Origin: Azospirillum lipoferum
GTDB taxonomy: Bacteria > Pseudomonadota > Alphaproteobacteria > Azospirillales > Azospirillaceae
Reading direction: 5' to 3'
Assembly (NCBI RefSeq): GCF_024170005.1
Contig: NZ_JALJXJ010000007.1
Coordinates: 1-64,000 of the forward strand
DNA: 64,000 bases
A program made the translations under genes and the position numbers. How positions within the stretch are numbered: position 1 is the first letter of the stretch; each line of letters starts with the position of its first letter. Below the pieces are notes generated by a model that saw nothing but the letters and a program-made list of their open reading frames with translations, was not told the origin of the DNA and searched no databases. This document shows positions 9,151 to 17,074 of this stretch, piece after piece.

Positions 9151-9190
9151 GTGCGATCGCTTCAGACGATTCCGTCTGAAGCGATCGCAC
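9151..9190. terminator. Perfect 18-bp-stem hairpin, probable bidirectional terminator / repeat
   Basis: GTGCGATCGCTTCAGACG (9151-9168) is perfectly complementary to 9173-9190, with a 4-base loop. It sits 8 bases after the SDR stop, between convergent genes. There is no long T-run. A one-mismatch copy of the left arm recurs at 9252-9271, so it may also be an interspersed repeat. Confidence 0.6.
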
Positions 9191-9204
9191 GGAAAATCAA
9201 AACT

Positions 9205-9249
9205 TAGAGTCTGTCTGGTGCTTCATCAATGAGTACCAGACAGACTCTA
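9205..9249. terminator. Second hairpin, 15-bp stem
   Basis: TAGAGTCTGTCTGGT (9205-9219) pairs perfectly with ACCAGACAGACTCTA (9235-9249) around a 15-base loop. It lies in the same convergent interval and just before the third repeat arm at 9252-9271. A role as terminator of the minus-strand gene ending at 9263 is plausible. Confidence 0.5.
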
Positions 9250-9262
9250 GAGTGCGATCGCA

Positions 9263-9745
9263 TCAGACGATCCCCCCGTGATCAGGGCTGCCGGCGTCCT
9301 GTCGCCCCGGCCATCCGACCTGGTTCATCCAGCCGAACCAGTCTTCAAGATGCCAGGTGTGGGTCAGCCTGCCGTCGGCGATGCGGTGGAACTCGTGGAT
9401 CGCCACCCGGAAGGACCGGCCGGTCGGGGCGATTCCGAACCATTCCCCGCGGTGCGTTCCGGTTATCACCGCGCGTACGGCGGCCCGTCCGGGTGCGCCG
9501 AGAATGTCCAGGACCTCGATCTTCGTGTCGGGGAAAGCCGTCAGGAAGCTGCGGATCAACGGTTTCATCCCCTCGCGTCCCGGCTGCTGACCGGGATTGA
9601 GGGGGATGTCCTGCCAGTCCTCGGCCAGGGCCTCGTCGAGCAGGTCCGGATTGCCTTCGTTGAAGGCACGGTAGAGCGTGTCGATGGCGTGGCGGTCCTG
9701 CGGCGTCAGGCCGGTTTCAGTCAGCGTGGCGGTGCTCGGTGTCAT
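9263..9745 (-). CDS. Ester cyclase / SnoaL-like polyketide cyclase family protein
   Basis: A 160-residue SnoaL-like protein of the NTF2 fold. The pattern LYRAFNEGNPDLLDEALAEDW, followed by a proline-rich loop and the C-terminal HTWHLEDW, is typical of proteins annotated as ester cyclase. The start is the ATG at 9745 (MTPSTATLTE), preceded by GGAGAGG at good spacing; longer in-frame extensions run over the divergent LysR promoter. There is no signal peptide. The physiological role of most bacterial members is unknown. It is transcribed divergently from a LysR regulator that may control it. Confidence 0.78.
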   Translation of the reverse strand: MTPSTATLTETGLTPQDRHAIDTLYRAFNEGNPDLLDEALAEDWQDIPLNPGQQPGREGMKPLIRSFLTAFPDTKIEVLDILGAPGRAAVRAVITGTHRGEWFGIAPTGRSFRVAIHEFHRIADGRLTHTWHLEDWFGWMNQVGWPGRQDAGSPDHGGIV

Positions 9746-9838
9746 GGAGCCTCTCCTGTCGGCAGTGCGATGGGGAGACGCTATCCGAAGCCTGAACATG
9801 CTTGAAATCGATCTTTGATATGTGGAAACATCCATGAC

Positions 9839-10771
9839 ATGGATTTGCACGGCATCGACCTGAACCTTCTCGTCGCCTTCGACGCCCTGATGGCCGAACG
9901 CAGCGTGACGCGGGCCGGAGCCCGCATCGGCCGTACCCAGCCGGCGATGAGCGCCGCGCTGGCACGCTTGCGCGGGCTTATGAAGGACGAGCTGTTCATC
10001 CGCGGGCCGAATGGTCTGCAACCGACGCCGCTGGCACTCGATCTGGCGCAGCCGATCGCCCAGGCCTTGACCGGGCTTCAGCGCGCCCTGGAGTTCACGC
10101 AGACCTTCGACCCGTCCACCTCCACCGCCAGCTTCACCCTGGGCCTGTCGGACCATCCGACCTTCGCGCTGCTGCCGTCACTGCTGGGGGTCCTGCGCGA
10201 ACGGGCCCCCGGCATCACCTTGCGCATCCGCAATTTCATCGCACGGGACGATGCCATCGGGATGCTGGACGCCGGCGAGGTCGATCTGACGGTCGGCGTG
10301 CCACCGTCATCCACGGCCAGGATTGTCAGTCGGCCCCTGTTCGAGGAGCGTTTCGTCTGCGTCGTCCGCAAGGGGCATCCGACCGTACACCCGCCTCTCG
10401 ACCTCCACGGCTTTCTGGAGCAGTCGCACCTTCTGGTTTCGCCGGAGAATGAAAACTACGGCGTGGTCGATGCCGCCCTGGCCAGACAGGGGTTGAAGCG
10501 CCGGCTGGCCTTGACGCTGCCGCAGCTCTACGCCGCGCCTGCCCTCGTCGCGCAAACCGATCTGATCGCAACCTTGATGGAGGGGGTGGTCGCCGCGTCG
10601 GGCCATGCGGAACGGCTTTGCATCATGCCGGCCCCGCTCGACCTCCCGCCGATCCTCTTCGCTTTATCCTGGCACCGCCGCAACGATGTCCATCCGGCGC
10701 AGCGGTGGCTCCGTGACCTGCTGGCGTCTGTCCCGCACCGCGCCGGCCTGCGCCTTCCGGCCGCCGCCTGA
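9839..10771 (+). CDS. LysR family transcriptional regulator
   Basis: A 310-residue LysR protein starting MDLHGIDLNLLVAFDAL, the characteristic N-terminus of the NodD-like LysR branch. The helix-turn-helix is SVTRAGARIGRTQPAMSAAL and the effector domain follows. An alternative in-frame start at 9815 lacks family similarity and was not used. The 93-bp interval to the divergent ester cyclase gene contains a short dyad ATGT-GGAA-ACAT just upstream of the start. The inducer is unknown. Confidence 0.88.
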   Translation: MDLHGIDLNLLVAFDALMAERSVTRAGARIGRTQPAMSAALARLRGLMKDELFIRGPNGLQPTPLALDLAQPIAQALTGLQRALEFTQTFDPSTSTASFTLGLSDHPTFALLPSLLGVLRERAPGITLRIRNFIARDDAIGMLDAGEVDLTVGVPPSSTARIVSRPLFEERFVCVVRKGHPTVHPPLDLHGFLEQSHLLVSPENENYGVVDAALARQGLKRRLALTLPQLYAAPALVAQTDLIATLMEGVVAASGHAERLCIMPAPLDLPPILFALSWHRRNDVHPAQRWLRDLLASVPHRAGLRLPAAA

Positions 10772-10903
10772 GACGGCGATTAGCCTGTTCAGCGCCTCGT
10801 CGGGCGGCGTGACGTGAAATCGCTACCCCTTCCGCGCGGCTGGCCCCGTTGCGCGCATTGCGCGATCCTCCCGCGCGATGCGTCGACGAATGGGAGATCG
10901 GAC

Positions 10904-13063
10904 GTGGCGGACACAATCGCTTCCGGTAGTATGGCTGGCACCGTCCGGCGTGCCATTCGCTTTCCTCTGTGGCTCGTTCGCGTTATCTGGCTGCTGGTCG
11001 TTCCATTGTCGTTCGTGGCGCTCGGGATCTGGCAGGAGCAGCGGGCCGCCGCCACGCTCGACGAGTATCGGCAGGCCGGACAGGATTTGCCGCAGGTTCT
11101 GGCACAGCTTCAGCAGATCGAAGCGAAGACTCCAACGGCCATCGTCACCATGGGCGGACCGGACGGCCGCCGAATGCCGGTCTCGATGGCCGTTGCCGGG
11201 GTCCGCAAGGCCATCGACACGATGGACGAAGGCGCCGAAGTATCGCAGATCCGCTACCCGTTGAGCTGGGGCACGATGGCCGGTGGCCTGCTGGCTTTCC
11301 TTGCCGGGCTGACCGGGTTGCTGGCGGCGCGGATCGCGGCCCTGCGGGCGCGGCGGTCGCGCGACGCCCTGGTCCGCAGCTTCGACCGGTTGCGGCGGGG
11401 CCTGCCCTTCGCGCTCGCCGCCGTGCTCGTCGGCCTCAGCATCGCCAGCGTCTCTGCCTCGCTGTTCGAAGCGGCGAGCCTGTGGTTCTGGGACCATCTG
11501 TCGACCGGCAGCGTCAAGCTCTTCGCCGCTGCCGTGATGCTCGCCGGTCTCGCCGCCTACAGTGCGGTGATGGCGGTGATCGCGATGCGCCGCGTCTTCG
11601 ATCTCTACACCGTGGAGCCGCTCGACATCCGCGGCGTGGTGGTGAGCCGGGACGAGGCGCCGGGTCTCTGGCGCTTCGTCGAGGATCTGGCCGCCCGGCA
11701 CGAAGCGCTGATGCCGGACAGCATCCTGGTCGGCCTGACCGAGGGCTTCTTCGTCACCGAGGCGCCGGTCCGGCCGCTCGGCGGGGAGCGGGTGCTGTCG
11801 GGCCGTACCCTTCATCTGCCGGCTCCCTGCCTGCCGCTGATCGGCGAGGCCGAACTTGCGGCGGTCATCGGCCATGAACTGGCGCATTTCTCGGGCGGGG
11901 ATACCACCTACAGCCGCCGCTTCGCCCCGATCCATGCCGGATTGTGGCGGACCCTGACCGCGCTCGGCGAGCGCACGGGCACCGGCGGCTTCATGCTCGC
12001 TCCGGCCTTGCATCTCGGTTTCCACACGCTGGAGAGTTTCGATATCGCCGTCGCCCAGCACCGGCGGCAACGCGAGCTGGAGGCCGACCGCCGGGCCAGT
12101 CTGGTCAGCGGTCCGGAGAGCGTTCCCCTCGCCCTGCTTCGCACCGCCGCACTGGCGCCGGCCATCGTCGGGACGCTGAACGACGCCTTCTCCGCCCCCG
12201 ATACGGCCGGGCCGGACCTGATGGCCGAGATCCTGCGGCGTGTCGAAAATGGTCCCCCCGATCCCGCCGCGCATCTGGAGGAGTGCCAGCCCCACCCGAC
12301 CGACAGCCACCCGACCACCGCCCTGCGGATCAGCACCCTTGGCGTCCAGCTCGACGAACGCCTGCTGGCTCGCGCCGCCCGCGGACCGGTGGAGGAAGAC
12401 ACCAGCCTGCCGCACCGGCTGTTCGCCGACTGGAGCGGGATTTGCCACACCCTGACGGCGGCATTCCTCGACGAGGCGCGCGAGGCGCATCGGCTGACCC
12501 GTGAGGAGCTTGAGGCCACGGCGGCGGCCGTTCCGACGGAGCACACGGTGCTCTACGAGAACGGCAGACCGATGATCTGGGCCATGGGCTTCATCGCCGC
12601 GATGTTCGCCGCCTTCGCCATCGGCGTCATTGTCTTCGGGCGGGAACTCGGCCTCGGCAACGATCCGGAGACACGGGCATTTGTCGGGGGGGTGACGACG
12701 CTCGGTGTCTGCTTCGCCCTGGCCTATGCGGCCTGGGTCCGTCGCAAGACGAAGGCGCCGCTGATGACCCTGACCCCCGAGGCGCTGATGTCGGCGCGGC
12801 TGCGGGAGCCCATCGCCTGGACCGACGTGGCCGGGATGCGGGTGTCGGCGGCGCGCCGGCTGGCGCTGGTGCTGGCGCTGCATGACGAGGCGCCCCTGCC
12901 CAACCGGATCGGCTTTTCCATCTACAACAAGGTGAACCGGCGCGAGCGGACGGTGGTGCTGGAGGCGATGGGCATCCGCGGAATGAAGGCGGCCGAATTC
13001 GATGCGCTGATCCGCCGCTACCTGTCCGCCGCCTATGCCCGCCGCCGGCTCACGGGTGACTGA
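10904..13063 (+). CDS. M48 family membrane metallopeptidase
   Basis: A protein of about 719 residues with an HELAH zinc motif (residues 324-328 from this start) and a downstream glutamate in RELEAD, matching peptidase family M48 (HtpX/Ste24-like). Four hydrophobic segments precede the catalytic domain and two follow it (WAMGFIAAMFAAFAIGVIVF and a second ending in AAWVRRK). It is therefore an integral inner-membrane protein, much longer than HtpX (about 290 residues). The start is uncertain: GTG at 10904 has GGGAG 7 bases upstream; ATG at 10931 and an earlier in-frame start at 10814 are alternatives. A role in membrane protein quality control is inferred from family. Confidence 0.82.
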   Translation: MADTIASGSMAGTVRRAIRFPLWLVRVIWLLVVPLSFVALGIWQEQRAAATLDEYRQAGQDLPQVLAQLQQIEAKTPTAIVTMGGPDGRRMPVSMAVAGVRKAIDTMDEGAEVSQIRYPLSWGTMAGGLLAFLAGLTGLLAARIAALRARRSRDALVRSFDRLRRGLPFALAAVLVGLSIASVSASLFEAASLWFWDHLSTGSVKLFAAAVMLAGLAAYSAVMAVIAMRRVFDLYTVEPLDIRGVVVSRDEAPGLWRFVEDLAARHEALMPDSILVGLTEGFFVTEAPVRPLGGERVLSGRTLHLPAPCLPLIGEAELAAVIGHELAHFSGGDTTYSRRFAPIHAGLWRTLTALGERTGTGGFMLAPALHLGFHTLESFDIAVAQHRRQRELEADRRASLVSGPESVPLALLRTAALAPAIVGTLNDAFSAPDTAGPDLMAEILRRVENGPPDPAAHLEECQPHPTDSHPTTALRISTLGVQLDERLLARAARGPVEEDTSLPHRLFADWSGICHTLTAAFLDEAREAHRLTREELEATAAAVPTEHTVLYENGRPMIWAMGFIAAMFAAFAIGVIVFGRELGLGNDPETRAFVGGVTTLGVCFALAYAAWVRRKTKAPLMTLTPEALMSARLREPIAWTDVAGMRVSAARRLALVLALHDEAPLPNRIGFSIYNKVNRRERTVVLEAMGIRGMKAAEFDALIRRYLSAAYARRRLTGD

Positions 13064-13069
13064 CGCGCC

Positions 13070-13100
13070 GGCCGGCGGGGCCCGGATCACCCCGCCGGCC
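13070..13100. terminator. Bidirectional terminator hairpin
   Basis: GGCCGGCGGGG (13070-13080) pairs perfectly with CCCCGCCGGCC (13090-13100) around a 9-base loop. It lies between the convergent M48 peptidase and Pnap_2097 genes, overlapping the last codons of the latter. There is no T-run. Confidence 0.5.
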
Positions 13101-13965
13101 GCTCCTTTCTCCAGAACCCGTCGGCGATCCGCTTGCCGTCGCTTTCCCGCAGAATGTCGAACCAGCGGATGCGCGCATCTGCCTCGTCATGGACGCCGCA
13201 GCGGCGGACGATCAGGCGGTCGCCGGGGTTGATGTTGCCGTAATAGAACAAATCCCGGTCGGTCGTGATCCAGTCGGTCCCGGCCGCGCGCTCCAACGCC
13301 CAGTCGGCCCGGTCCAGGATGGCCGGGAAGCTGGCGAAATAGAGGAAGCCGGCACCGTTGAAGTCGGCGGCCGGGCAGGGATCGACCACGACCTCGCGGT
13401 CCGGGCGGCGCGCGGTCCGGCGGAAGCTCCAATGCTCGTCCCAGTCGTCCCGCCGGAAGCGCTGGCACAGCGAGGCGAACGGCGAGGGAGAGGTCAGGAC
13501 GGGCGCCGGTCTCGGCGCCGGATGCGGCAATGCGCGCAGCACGCTGAGGTTATCGCCCGCCACCGCCCGCTTCAGGAAGATCGATTGCAGCGTGACGGTT
13601 CCGACCGGCCTGCCGTTGGCGTGGACGGTCTGGATGCTGAGATACTGGGTTCGCGACGTCCGGACGATCCTGCCGTCGATGGCGATCCGGTCATGTTCCC
13701 TCACCTCGTCCAGGCGGGCGCGGGCCAGGGAAACGCCGGTGAAGGTGGCATAGAGCGTCGCCCCCTCGCCGTCGCGGAAGTCGGGCACCGGCTGTCCGAA
13801 CAGCTCCGCCAGCATCAGCCAATGCCGGTGCCCGCACTCCTTCAGCAGCCAATGTTCCGACAGCCCGTTCAGGGCAAGCTGCGGCATGCCCACCGTGATC
13901 GGCCCGCCGATGCCGGTGGAGTGGCTAAGTCCCGTGTGGGCAACGGATGTGAGGGCAACGGACAT
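13087..13965 (-). CDS. Pnap_2097 / LnmK N-terminal-domain family biosynthesis protein
   Basis: A 292-residue protein resembling the Pnap_2097 family, which shares a double-hotdog fold with the N-terminal half of LnmK, a bifunctional acyltransferase/decarboxylase of polyketide biosynthesis. The start MSVALTSVAHTGLS, the PQLALNGLSEHWLLKECGHRHW segment and the RTSRTQYLSIQTVHANG strand fit this group. It is the last gene of the Nit1C cluster, 18 bp after the MSMEG_0570-type gene. The hotdog fold suggests acyl-thioester chemistry, so the cluster may produce or modify an acylated small molecule (inference). No acyl carrier protein or ketosynthase is nearby. Confidence 0.65.
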   Translation of the reverse strand: MSVALTSVAHTGLSHSTGIGGPITVGMPQLALNGLSEHWLLKECGHRHWLMLAELFGQPVPDFRDGEGATLYATFTGVSLARARLDEVREHDRIAIDGRIVRTSRTQYLSIQTVHANGRPVGTVTLQSIFLKRAVAGDNLSVLRALPHPAPRPAPVLTSPSPFASLCQRFRRDDWDEHWSFRRTARRPDREVVVDPCPAADFNGAGFLYFASFPAILDRADWALERAAGTDWITTDRDLFYYGNINPGDRLIVRRCGVHDEADARIRWFDILRESDGKRIADGFWRKERPAG

Positions 13966-13983
13966 GGGTGGTCCCCGCTTCGG

Positions 13984-14268
13984 TCAGGTGAGGGCGACGA
14001 CCGTGACCGTCGCCTCCGGGTCGTCGGCGAAGCGCGCGGCGGCGACATCGATGGCGGCGATCTGGCGCGCGGCCCGCGAACAGGGGAAGCCGAACTTCGC
14101 CGCCACGCGGTCGCTGGCGATGGTCAGGGCTGTGCGGCTGATGCGGACGAAGTCGGCGAGACTGTAGATTTTTCCCTCCTCCAGATGATCGCGGATCACC
14201 AGGGAGGGCGAATAGCAGTCCGACAGCGTTCCGTCGGGCCAGCGCACGCGGAAGATCATTTCAGGCAT
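13984..14268 (-). CDS. MSMEG_0570-type nitrogen starvation response protein (Nit1C cluster)
   Basis: A 94-residue protein beginning MPEMIFRVRWPDG and containing CYSPSLVIRDHLEEG, which matches the small MSMEG_0570 family found almost only in Nit1C clusters. The start codon overlaps the end of the glycosyltransferase gene by 13 bases, indicating translational coupling. It is cytoplasmic and without a recognised catalytic motif. The family is named for conservation with nitrogen-starvation-induced genes in mycobacteria; the molecular function is unknown. Confidence 0.8.
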   Translation of the reverse strand: MPEMIFRVRWPDGTLSDCYSPSLVIRDHLEEGKIYSLADFVRISRTALTIASDRVAAKFGFPCSRAARQIAAIDVAAARFADDPEATVTVVALT

Positions 14269-15440
14269 GGGACAGGGCTCCTCCGGTCGGTCAGGAAACG
14301 GGTGTATTCGGCGACATGGCGGGCGGCGCAGCGCTCCCAGCCGAAGCCGGCGGTCCGCAGCAGGCCGGCGCCGCGCAACGCGTCCGCCCGTCGCGGCTCC
14401 AGCACCGCGCGCATCGCCCGTGCGATGGACCCGCTGTCGAGCGGATCGACCCATTCGGCATCGCCGGGCTCAAGATGTTCGGTGAAGGGGGCGATGGCCG
14501 GCACGATGGTGGGCGTGCCGCAGGCCATCGCCTCCAGCACCGCCAGCCCGAACCCTTCGCGCAATGATGGGAAGACCAGCGCATCGGCCAGACGGTAGAG
14601 CGACGGCATCGCCGCGTCGGGCAGCGGCCCGGTGCGGACCACCGCCCCGCCCGGACCGGTGGAAAGGCCGTCGGCGGCGATCCGCGCGTCGAAAGCCAGC
14701 AGCTCCGGGCTGTGGTCGAGCAGCGAGGCGCCACCGGCGACGACCAGCTGCGCGTCCGGGCGGTCGTGCCGGATCTCGCGGAAGGCGTCGAGGATCCTGA
14801 CGCTGTTCTTGCGCGCCTCGACACCGCCGACCGACAGGAAGACCGGTCCGCCGGTCAGGCCCAGCCGCCCGCGCCAGTCCGCATCCGCCGCGACGGAATC
14901 CGGGGTGAAGCGGTCGCGGTCGACGCCGTTGCCGACGATTGTCGCGTCGATGCCGTGCTCTTGCGCCAGCACGTCCCGCCACAGCCGGCTCACGCAGAGG
15001 ACCCGGTCGGCTGACCGGATCGCCCGCATCTGTAGCGCGTCGACTGCCGGATCGTCGAAGCCGTCGATGTGATGGACGGTGTAAAGATAGCCGGGTATCG
15101 CTCCGCGTTCGCGCAGGTCGGCGAGCGCGTTGCCGCTGATGCCGTCCTGGGCGTGGTAGAGGTCGAACCGCGCCGCGCCGGGCTGGCTGAAATGGGCGAC
15201 GTAATCGGCGATCCGGGTTTCGACCAGCGCCCGCAGCCCGGCGTCCGGTGGCACCGGCCGGGCCGGGACGCCGACCGTTCCGCAGCGGGTCGTCCGGAAG
15301 AAGCCGCGTCCTGCCGGATCGGGCGCATGCACCACGGCATGCTGGCCGAGGGCGGTCAGCGCCTCTGCCAGTTCCAGGGCGTGGACCACGCCGCCGCGCG
15401 GATTGGTGGAATGGGCGAGGAGGGCGACCGACAAAGTCAT
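14256..15440 (-). CDS. MSMEG_0565-type glycosyltransferase (GT4, Nit1C cluster)
   Basis: A 394-residue GT-B glycosyltransferase. The N-terminal half contains LLAHSTNPRGGVVHALELAEAL; the C-terminal half has the donor-binding E-x7-E pattern in SLREGFGLAVLEAMACGTP. These features match the MSMEG_0565 family that accompanies many Nit1C clusters. The start at 15440 overlaps the stop of the upstream AIR-synthase-like gene in an ATGA arrangement. It probably transfers a sugar from a nucleotide donor to the cluster's product; donor and acceptor are unknown. It is cytoplasmic or membrane-peripheral. Confidence 0.85.
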   Translation of the reverse strand: MTLSVALLAHSTNPRGGVVHALELAEALTALGQHAVVHAPDPAGRGFFRTTRCGTVGVPARPVPPDAGLRALVETRIADYVAHFSQPGAARFDLYHAQDGISGNALADLRERGAIPGYLYTVHHIDGFDDPAVDALQMRAIRSADRVLCVSRLWRDVLAQEHGIDATIVGNGVDRDRFTPDSVAADADWRGRLGLTGGPVFLSVGGVEARKNSVRILDAFREIRHDRPDAQLVVAGGASLLDHSPELLAFDARIAADGLSTGPGGAVVRTGPLPDAAMPSLYRLADALVFPSLREGFGLAVLEAMACGTPTIVPAIAPFTEHLEPGDAEWVDPLDSGSIARAMRAVLEPRRADALRGAGLLRTAGFGWERCAARHVAEYTRFLTDRRSPVPCLK

Positions 15441-16432
15441 GACCGCGCCTCTGCCAACGGACCGGTCGTGCCGCAGCCGATCAGCGGCCGGTCGGCGAAA
15501 TCCCACAGCGGCACCGACTCCGTGCCATCGGTCAGCATCACTTCGCTGCCCTGTCGCACCTCGCCGATCGTGGCGCAGGCGAGGCCGCGGGCGTGGAAGG
15601 GGGCGGCCACCGTGGCTTCATGCTCCGGCGCCACGCTCAGCAGGAAGCCGAAGCTGGGGAAGGACAGCAGCCAGCGGTCGAGCGGCACGTCCTCCGGCCG
15701 CGGCACGGCAGCGACGTCGATAAGGGCACCGACGCCGGAGCATTCCAGCAGCATCAGCGCCGTGCCGACAGTCCCCGCCATGCTGATGTCCTTGGCGGCG
15801 CGGCACAGCCCATCCTCCGCCAGACCCGGCAGCAGGGCGAGGTCGCCGCGCAGCCGCTCCGGCGGGGCGGCGGTGGCGGCGTCGAAGAAGGGGTTGGGCT
15901 CGTGATAGCGGCCACGCAGATCCACCGCCATCATCAGCCGCTCGCCCGGACGGGCATCGAAGCTGGTCAGCAGCGGCCCGGCCCGGCCGACGATCGACAC
16001 CGCCAGCTGCGGCCGGTCGCTGCGGCTGTTGGTGTGGCCGCCGACGATGGGCACGCCATAGGCGGCCGAGGCGGCGCGCAGCCCGTCGAGGATCGGCCGG
16101 GCCTGCTCCTCGCCGCAGCTCCACAGCGCATCGACGACGGCGAGCGGCCGGCCGCCCATCGCCGCGATGTCGCTGACATTGACCATCACGCCGCACCAGC
16201 CGGCGAACCAGGGCTCCGCCGCGACGAAGCCGTTGACGAAGCCTTCGGCGGCGACCAGCAGATGCCCGTCGCCGTCGGGAAGCGCGGCGCAGTCGTCGCC
16301 GACCGGCACCGTCCCCGTTCCGCCGACTCCGAGCGCCGCCACCACCGCGGCGATATCCGCCTTATGGGCGAAGCCGGGGCTGGCGCGCAGCCGGTTGGCC
16401 AGTTCCGACAGTGACGGGATGGCGGCACTCAT
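15437..16432 (-). CDS. AIR synthase-related protein, sll0787 family (Nit1C cluster)
   Basis: A 331-residue PurM-like protein. It has the AIR-synthase N-domain glycine/aspartate segment VGDDCAALP, the VNVSDIAAMGGRPLAVVDAL strand-loop typical of PurM/SelD/HypE/ThiL ATP-binding folds, and a GGHTNSRSD loop. It belongs to the sll0787 family confined to Nit1C clusters (NitF in the cyanide-growth literature). It likely uses ATP to activate or cyclise an amide or formyl group; the reaction is unknown. The start overlaps the GNAT gene stop by 4 bases (ATGA) and its end overlaps the glycosyltransferase start, so translation is coupled across three genes. Confidence 0.83.
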   Translation of the reverse strand: MSAAIPSLSELANRLRASPGFAHKADIAAVVAALGVGGTGTVPVGDDCAALPDGDGHLLVAAEGFVNGFVAAEPWFAGWCGVMVNVSDIAAMGGRPLAVVDALWSCGEEQARPILDGLRAASAAYGVPIVGGHTNSRSDRPQLAVSIVGRAGPLLTSFDARPGERLMMAVDLRGRYHEPNPFFDAATAAPPERLRGDLALLPGLAEDGLCRAAKDISMAGTVGTALMLLECSGVGALIDVAAVPRPEDVPLDRWLLSFPSFGFLLSVAPEHEATVAAPFHARGLACATIGEVRQGSEVMLTDGTESVPLWDFADRPLIGCGTTGPLAEARS

Positions 16433-17043
16433 GCCGCTCTCCGCGCCAGGGTCAGGAAGCCGTTGGCACCATCATGGATCGGCGGATAATGGGCCAGATC
16501 CGCCTCCATATGGTGGTGCGGCCGGCCGTGCAGCGACACCTCCGCCACGGTGCGCCAGCGCAGCCGGCGGAACAGCAGGGCATTCTGGCTCTGCACCAGG
16601 GCGTGGAAGCGGGTGCAGCCGCGCGCCGTCGCCGTGCAGACCGCCATGCGGATCAGCGACGCCCCCAGCGATCCGGCCCGCCGGTGGTCCGCCGCCACCG
16701 CCAGCCGCGAGCCGATCCATTCGCCGGGGGCCGGGCCCGGTTCCGGCTGGTGGATGCGTACGGTGCCGACCACCCGGTCCGGCATGCCGCACAGCTCGGA
16801 CAGGGCGACGATGGTCAGCGCCCGGTCGTCGATGGCGTCGCGGTCGTCGCCGTCGAACAGGCCCTGCTCGACGCAGAAGACCTGCCGGCGCAGGGCCGCC
16901 GCCTGCCGCCGTTCCCAGCCTTCGGTCGCATGCTTGATGCGGTGGAGACCGGGGACGAACGGCCGTTCAGTGAGCGGCCCATGGGGGAGCGGATTGGTGA
17001 TGACGGAAAACAGCGGGCTGTCGGGTGACGTTGTTTCTGCCAT
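16429..17043 (-). CDS. MSMEG_0567-type GNAT N-acetyltransferase (Nit1C cluster)
   Basis: A 204-residue GNAT-fold protein. The acetyl-CoA loop region reads RLAVAADHRRAGSLGASLI, close to the R/Q-x-x-G-x-G/A motif of GNAT enzymes. It matches the MSMEG_0567/sll0786-type N-terminal family of Nit1C clusters. In some organisms this domain is fused to the AIR-synthase-like partner; here they are separate genes overlapping by 4 bases. It presumably acylates an amine intermediate made by the radical SAM and flavin enzymes (inference). It is soluble, with no signal peptide. Confidence 0.83.
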   Translation of the reverse strand: MAETTSPDSPLFSVITNPLPHGPLTERPFVPGLHRIKHATEGWERRQAAALRRQVFCVEQGLFDGDDRDAIDDRALTIVALSELCGMPDRVVGTVRIHQPEPGPAPGEWIGSRLAVAADHRRAGSLGASLIRMAVCTATARGCTRFHALVQSQNALLFRRLRWRTVAEVSLHGRPHHHMEADLAHYPPIHDGANGFLTLARRAA

Positions 17044-17074
17044 GGGTCGGGCTCCCTGGGAGGGCGGAACAGAG

